Of a stretch of DNA of 38,250 nt, positions 33,858 to 38,250 are shown in pieces. Within the stretch, counting starts at the first letter, position 1, and every line of letters begins with the position of its first letter. This stretch comes from Acidobacteriota bacterium. GTDB lineage: Bacteria > Acidobacteriota > Thermoanaerobaculia > Multivoradales > Multivoraceae. The stretch spans positions 1 to 38,250 of the forward strand of contig JAPOVF010000364.1 in assembly GCA_026708285.1 (NCBI GenBank), in the 5' to 3' direction. Below the pieces are notes generated by a model. That model was not told the origin of the DNA. It ran no database searches and worked only from the letters and a program-made list of their open reading frames with translations. The position numbers and the translations under genes were made by a program.

Positions 33858-36431
33858 ATGCCGCGCGGCAATCTCGAGGCCTATCGCCGCAAGCGATCCA
33901 GCGAAGCGACGCCCGAACCCTTCGGTCCTGCGACGGGAACCGGCGCGGGCCGCTTCGTGGTCCAGAAGCACGCCGCCCGGAGGGTCCACTTCGACCTGCG
34001 CCTGGAACTCGAGGGGACGCTCAAGAGCTGGGCCGTGCCCCGCGGCCCAAGCCTGGACCCGGAGATCAAGCGTCTGGCGGTCGCCACCGAGGACCACCCA
34101 CTGGAGTACGCCGACTTCGAAGGATCGATCCCCGCCGGCAACTACGGCGCCGGCGCGATGATCGTCTGGGACACCGGCCGCTGGAAGCCGCTCGAGGACC
34201 CGGTCGCCGGTATTACGAGCGGCAAGCTGCTGTTCGAGCTCCACGGCTACAAGCTGCGGGGCGTCTGGACCCTGTTTCGTACCGGCGGCAAGGGCAATCA
34301 GAACGACGGCAATCAGTGGTTGCTGATGAAGAAACCGGACGCCGCCGCCCGCGCGGACAGCGGCGACGGCGGTGATGACCTGCCGCCGCAGTCCGTGCTC
34401 TCGGGCCTGACTGTCGAGGAGCTGCGAGACGGTTGCGACCGGATCGAGGACGTACGCACCGAGATCGTCGAATCAGCCGCCCGCCGCCGCCGGGTCGATC
34501 CCCGTACCCTGCCGCTGATGCTGGCGGTCACCGGCGAAAGGCCCTTCTCCCGCCACGGCTGGATCTACGAACTGAAGTACGACGGCTACCGGCTGGTGGC
34601 GGCCAAGGAGGGCGGCAGCGTCTTCCTGCGCTACCGGAAAGGCGGCGACGTGACCGCGCTCTACCCCGAGCTGACCCGCGCCCTCCACGCGCTGCCGGTG
34701 CAGTCCCTGATCCTGGACGGCGAGGTCACCGTCCTCGACGCCGGCGGCAGGCCAAGCTTCGCCAGACTGCAGACGCGGGCATTGCTCAGCCGGCCGGTCG
34801 ACATCGAACAGGCCGCCGTTCGCCGGCCCGCGACCCTGTTCGCCTTCGATCTCGTCGCCTTCGAGGAGCACGACCTGAGGTCGCTGCCGCTACTCGAGCG
34901 CAAGACCCTGCTCGCGAAGGTCCTGCCCCCGGCCGGACCGCTCCGCTACTCCGACCACATCGAGGACCAGGGCGAGGCGTTCTTCGAGCAGGTGGTCGCC
35001 ATGGGTCTCGAGGGCGCCATGGCCAAGGACGCCGCCTCCCGCTACGTCGGCCGCCGCTCGTCGTCCTGGGTCAAGCTGAGAACCGAGCGAACCGCCGACT
35101 TCGTGATCGTCGGCATGTCGCCACCCAAGGGCAGCCGGGTCGGCCTCGGCTCGCTCCACCTGGCGGTCTGGGATGCGGAGGCCGGCGAGCTGGTCTACTC
35201 CGGGCGCGTCGGCACGGGGTTCAGCGACGCGATCCTGACGGAACTCGCGGAGCGTCTGTCGGCGATCCGGCGCGAGGCTCCTCCGTGTCGAGCGCCCGCA
35301 GGCGAGGACGAAGCGGCAGGGGGCGAGCTGACCGACGACCACCTCATGGGCGGGCGCATCGAGGACCAGACCTGGGTCGAGCCGAACGACGAACTGATCT
35401 GCGAGGTCCGGTACAAGGAATGGACGCCCCACGGCTTGCTCCGGCATCCCGTCTTCCTGCGCCTGCGCGACGACAAGCCGATCGAGGACTGCGTGCGCCG
35501 GGCCGGGCCGCGCGGCGCCGGGGACACGCCGCCGGCACCACCGAAGCCGCGGGTCGAGATCACGAACGAATCCAAGGTCTTCTGGCCGAACGAGGGCTAC
35601 ACGAAGGGCGACCTGATCGACTTCTACGCCGCGATCGCCGACTCGATGCAGCCCTACCTCAGCGACCGCCCGCTGGTGATGACCCGCTACCCAGACGGGA
35701 TCGAGGGGAAGTCCTTCTTCCAGAAGAACGCGCCCGACTTCGCCCCGGACTGGCTGCACACGGTCCGGTTGACCAGCCCGCGGACGGAGAGGGAGGTCGA
35801 GTACTTCGTCTGCCAGAACAGGGAGAGCCTGATCTACGTGGCCAACCTGGCGGCGATCGTCCTCCATGTCTGGTCCAGCCGCTTGCACGAGCTCGGTCAA
35901 CCGGACTGGTGCATCCTCGACCTCGACCCGAAGGACGCGCCCTTCGAGGACGTGATCGAGATCGCCCTCGCCATCCGCCGCCTGTGCAGGCAGATCAAGC
36001 TCCCCAGCTTCGTCAAGACCAGCGGCTCGAGCGGCCTCCACGTCCTCCTGCCCCTCGGCGGAGCTTGCACCTACGAGCAGTCCCGGGGCCTCGGCCAACT
36101 GATTGCCCAGATCATCTGCCGGCAACTGCCGGAGATCGCGACCGTCACCCGCAACCCCGAACGCCGCGGAGGCAAGGTCTACCTCGACTTCGTCCAGAAC
36201 GGCCGCGGCCGGCTGCTCGTCGCCCCGTTCAGCGTCCGCCCCCTTCCCGCCGCTCCCGTGTCGACACCGCTCCGCTGGTCCGAGGTCAAACCGGGGCTCG
36301 ACCTGCGCGATCACAACATCCGGACCGTGCCGGAACGCCTCAGGAAGCTGAAGACCGACCCGCTGCGCGGGGTCCTGAAGGAGCAGCCCGACCTGCTGGC
36401 GGCGCTGCGTCGACTGAGCGAGCTGGTGTAG
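33858..36431 (+). CDS. ligD: Multifunctional DNA ligase D (phosphoesterase-ligase-polymerase)
   Basis: An 857-residue NHEJ enzyme with the domain order phosphoesterase, ligase, polymerase. Phosphoesterase (1-160): RRVHFDLRLELEG with H44, then EDHPLEYADFEGSIPAGNYGAG with H80. Ligase (about 210-530): the nucleotidyl Lys K240 in ELKYDGYRLVA, then ILDGEVTVLD, FAFDLVAFE, GLEGAMAKDAASRY, and SSSWVKLRTERTADFVIVG, followed by an OB fold. Polymerase (about 565-857): FWPNEGYTKGDLIDFY, WCILDLDPKDAPFEDV with the catalytic Asp pair near 688/690, and SGSSGLHVLLPL. This order is the pseudomonad-type rather than the mycobacterial one (POL-PE-LIG). With Ku it repairs double-strand breaks in the absence of a template. 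Confidence 0.96.
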   Translation: MPRGNLEAYRRKRSSEATPEPFGPATGTGAGRFVVQKHAARRVHFDLRLELEGTLKSWAVPRGPSLDPEIKRLAVATEDHPLEYADFEGSIPAGNYGAGAMIVWDTGRWKPLEDPVAGITSGKLLFELHGYKLRGVWTLFRTGGKGNQNDGNQWLLMKKPDAAARADSGDGGDDLPPQSVLSGLTVEELRDGCDRIEDVRTEIVESAARRRRVDPRTLPLMLAVTGERPFSRHGWIYELKYDGYRLVAAKEGGSVFLRYRKGGDVTALYPELTRALHALPVQSLILDGEVTVLDAGGRPSFARLQTRALLSRPVDIEQAAVRRPATLFAFDLVAFEEHDLRSLPLLERKTLLAKVLPPAGPLRYSDHIEDQGEAFFEQVVAMGLEGAMAKDAASRYVGRRSSSWVKLRTERTADFVIVGMSPPKGSRVGLGSLHLAVWDAEAGELVYSGRVGTGFSDAILTELAERLSAIRREAPPCRAPAGEDEAAGGELTDDHLMGGRIEDQTWVEPNDELICEVRYKEWTPHGLLRHPVFLRLRDDKPIEDCVRRAGPRGAGDTPPAPPKPRVEITNESKVFWPNEGYTKGDLIDFYAAIADSMQPYLSDRPLVMTRYPDGIEGKSFFQKNAPDFAPDWLHTVRLTSPRTEREVEYFVCQNRESLIYVANLAAIVLHVWSSRLHELGQPDWCILDLDPKDAPFEDVIEIALAIRRLCRQIKLPSFVKTSGSSGLHVLLPLGGACTYEQSRGLGQLIAQIICRQLPEIATVTRNPERRGGKVYLDFVQNGRGRLLVAPFSVRPLPAAPVSTPLRWSEVKPGLDLRDHNIRTVPERLRKLKTDPLRGVLKEQPDLLAALRRLSELV

Positions 36432-36465
36432 GAGCCCGTACGCGGTCGCACAGCGCTTTCGGACA

Positions 36466-38250
36466 TCAGAACTGCAGCCGCAACCCGGCCCGGACGCGCC
36501 GGCTGTCCTGGAAGGCCGCCGGCAACGCCTGGCGAAGGTCGGGCCTCGCGCCTTGAACGGCTGCCGCCGCGAGCAGGTCGGACTGGCCCGGACCGATCAG
36601 GATCGGATCGAGGTACGCGAGGGGCCAGAGCTGGTTCGCGGCGTCCTGGTCGAAGACATTCAGCGCCTCGGCGAAGAAGGCGAGTCTCCGATGCTCGGAG
36701 CGCAATGGGATGCGGTAGGTCAGAGCAAGGTCCGCACGCTTCAGATCCGAACTCTTGACCGGCATGTCCGGGGCCGGTGCCAACGGCGCCATTCCTGCGC
36801 TGAGAATGCGTTTTGCCTCATCGACCCGCACGGCCAGGGTCCGGGGAACGTAAGCGGCACCGGTGCGGAAGCGGTAGACGAGGGCCATCATCCAGCGAGC
36901 GCCCGGCGTCAGCACCAGCCAGCCCGAGAACTGGTGCTCCCGGTCGGGGCTGAGGCGTCGAGCGTCCTCGGTGACGTCGAACACGTCACACGGCACGGGC
37001 GAGGAGCAGAGGTCGAGCGCCGCGACCGCCGGGTGGGCGGCCCCCGGACCCGCTGCCTCCAGTCCGAGACCGCCGGCCTCGTGATTGCCGGTCAGCCGGC
37101 TCAGGAGGTAGCTAAAGTGGATTCGCCAGGACGGGCGACCGACATTCGCGTTGAGTTCGGCGCCCCACCAGTCCTGTCGCAACCGAGGCAGACCTGCACT
37201 CGCGTCTCCCCAGGGATCCGATCCGGCACCCCGCCCCGGCGTCAGCAGCGTCGGGACGACCGTGCCACCCTCCATCACGGGCACCAGCCGTACTCCGTCG
37301 CGCAGCTGGCGACGGGCGAGTCGGGCGGAGATCGTGACGTCCGGCAGGAACTGGTATCTCGTTCCCAACTGAACCTCCCGCACTCTCCCGGGGCGCAGGT
37401 CGGGGTCTACGGCAGCATGCTCGAAGACCAGGGCTGAACCCGAATAGTCGGCCGCCTGCAGAACCGCCACTCCGTCGATGCCCGCCAGTCCGGCCACGGG
37501 CCGGAACACGTCGATGTGCGACCAGGCGGCACCGCCGTAGAACTTCCACTTACCGCGCCCGGTGACATCCCAAACGAAGCCAAGCCGCGGTTCCGTACGA
37601 TCATCAAAGCCCAGCTCGATGGGCCCGGTCGACTCTTCCTCGGCGCGCAATCCGAGATGCAGGGTCAGGCGCCGGTCGAACGCACCGGCTAGGCGCCAGG
37701 CGTCCTGCACGTAGAGCGCCCGTCTCTCCTGCCGCAACGCGGCCGCTCCAACCGCCTCGGCGCGCCAGTCCGGCAGGAGGCCTCCCGGAACCCGCAGAAC
37801 GCGCCCCGGATGATCCAGGCGCAGCAGTTGCAGGGAGCCGCGGGCGCTCTGAAAACCGACCTCGAGCGTGTGATCGAAGAGGAAGAACGATGGTTCGACG
37901 GCCCAGTTCCGGCGCGTGGCCGACCGACTCACCGGCCCTCCGGTCCGGGAGAACAGCGAGCCCACGGCAAGACCATCTTCGGGCGCCAGGAAGTAGGCGC
38001 CCGCGTCCTGCCAGGGATCGGCGCGGTCACGCAGGTCGGAACGGCCGCCGAACACGCGGAGCCAGAGTCGATCCGTGATTCCCCACTCCACGTTCAAGCT
38101 CGTCGTCTGGTGGCTCGAAAGGCTGCTCTCACCGCCATCCGCGTCGGGGAGGACCATCAGCGCCGGCCGGCGGCCGTCGAGCTCCGTGGCTCCCGAGTGG
38201 TGCTTCAGACTCAGGTTGCTGGCCGATCCGGCCCACCAGTCCAGCTTGCC
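36466..38250 (-). CDS. TonB-dependent receptor, C-terminal part (5' end beyond right edge)
   Basis: A frame of 594 codons open to the right edge, so the N-terminal signal and plug domain lie outside the window. Alternating amphipathic strands with aromatic pairs (for example WGITDRLWLRVFGG, FGGRSDL, GKWKFYGGAAW, YQFLPDVTISARLARRQL) and a C terminus ending RVRAGLRLQF, whose Phe is the outer-membrane-protein sorting signal, support a beta-barrel. The central region SYLLSRLTGNHEAGG and FFAEALNVFDQDAANQLW (the FxEALNVFD motif of Oar-like TonB receptors) agree. It would import ligands across the outer membrane using TonB energy; the ligand is unknown. It converges with ligD, with 34 bases between the stops. 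Confidence 0.78.
   Translation of the reverse strand, partial: GKLDWWAGSASNLSLKHHSGATELDGRRPALMVLPDADGGESSLSSHQTTSLNVEWGITDRLWLRVFGGRSDLRDRADPWQDAGAYFLAPEDGLAVGSLFSRTGGPVSRSATRRNWAVEPSFFLFDHTLEVGFQSARGSLQLLRLDHPGRVLRVPGGLLPDWRAEAVGAAALRQERRALYVQDAWRLAGAFDRRLTLHLGLRAEEESTGPIELGFDDRTEPRLGFVWDVTGRGKWKFYGGAAWSHIDVFRPVAGLAGIDGVAVLQAADYSGSALVFEHAAVDPDLRPGRVREVQLGTRYQFLPDVTISARLARRQLRDGVRLVPVMEGGTVVPTLLTPGRGAGSDPWGDASAGLPRLRQDWWGAELNANVGRPSWRIHFSYLLSRLTGNHEAGGLGLEAAGPGAAHPAVAALDLCSSPVPCDVFDVTEDARRLSPDREHQFSGWLVLTPGARWMMALVYRFRTGAAYVPRTLAVRVDEAKRILSAGMAPLAPAPDMPVKSSDLKRADLALTYRIPLRSEHRRLAFFAEALNVFDQDAANQLWPLAYLDPILIGPGQSDLLAAAAVQGARPDLRQALPAAFQDSRRVRAGLRLQF

Overview
The window is a GC-rich, densely coded chromosome segment with about 31 protein genes and no recognisable rRNA, tRNA, CRISPR array, transposase or phage module. 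The organism is probably a Gram-negative heterotroph: it carries type IV pilus prepilin genes, a C-terminal TonB-dependent receptor fragment ending in Phe, periplasmic binding and TlpA proteins, and a Tat-type oxidoreductase. The mixture (mevalonate pathway, Ku/LigD end joining, many secreted peptidase and oxidoreductase genes) would suit an Acidobacteriota-like or other deep-branching phylum, but that placement is inference; no marker gene here settles it.

Layout. 1-2112 (minus): a pilW-like prepilin running off the left edge, a pilV-like prepilin and a prepilin peptidase, preceded by a membrane-anchored protein made of two fused M20 peptidase domains (2112-4976). 5061-6929: a flippase-like membrane protein whose 3' end overlaps antisense a UbiA-family polyprenyl-phosphate phosphoribosyltransferase-like gene. 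6967-10409 (minus): periplasmic ligand-binding protein, a two-TM HAMP protein with no output domain, and an OxlT-type MFS carrier. 10609-12644 (plus): biotin carboxylase and biotin carboxyl carrier protein without a carboxyltransferase.

The centrepiece is 12631-19101 (minus): fni, HMG-CoA reductase, mevalonate kinase, a mevalonate (di)phosphate decarboxylase-like protein, isopentenyl phosphate kinase, a DtxR/MntR-like metalloregulator and a small membrane protein, mostly overlapping or a few bases apart. There is an isopentenyl phosphate kinase and no phosphomevalonate kinase, and the decarboxylase has Ala where classical diphosphomevalonate decarboxylases have Lys. This fits the alternative route mevalonate 5-phosphate -> isopentenyl phosphate -> IPP, here encoded as one operon with a putative metal-responsive regulator.

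19361-26138: an orphan HicB-like gene (plus), then minus-strand moaA, nudC, a Glu/Leu/Phe/Val-type dehydrogenase, a TlpA thioredoxin, a metallo-beta-lactamase-fold hydrolase and a Tat-exported Gfo/Idh/MocA oxidoreductase. 26192-32039: adenosine deaminase, DUF2277, an MT-A70 adenine methyltransferase, an M1 aminopeptidase, an aquaporin and a class III alcohol dehydrogenase. 32084-36431: infC with a rare ATC start and no rpmI/rplT behind it, then the divergent Ku and LigD genes of bacterial non-homologous end joining. 36466 to the right edge: the TonB-dependent receptor fragment. A GC-rich intergenic repeat occurs near 20939, 33782 and, as an inverted core, 30145.
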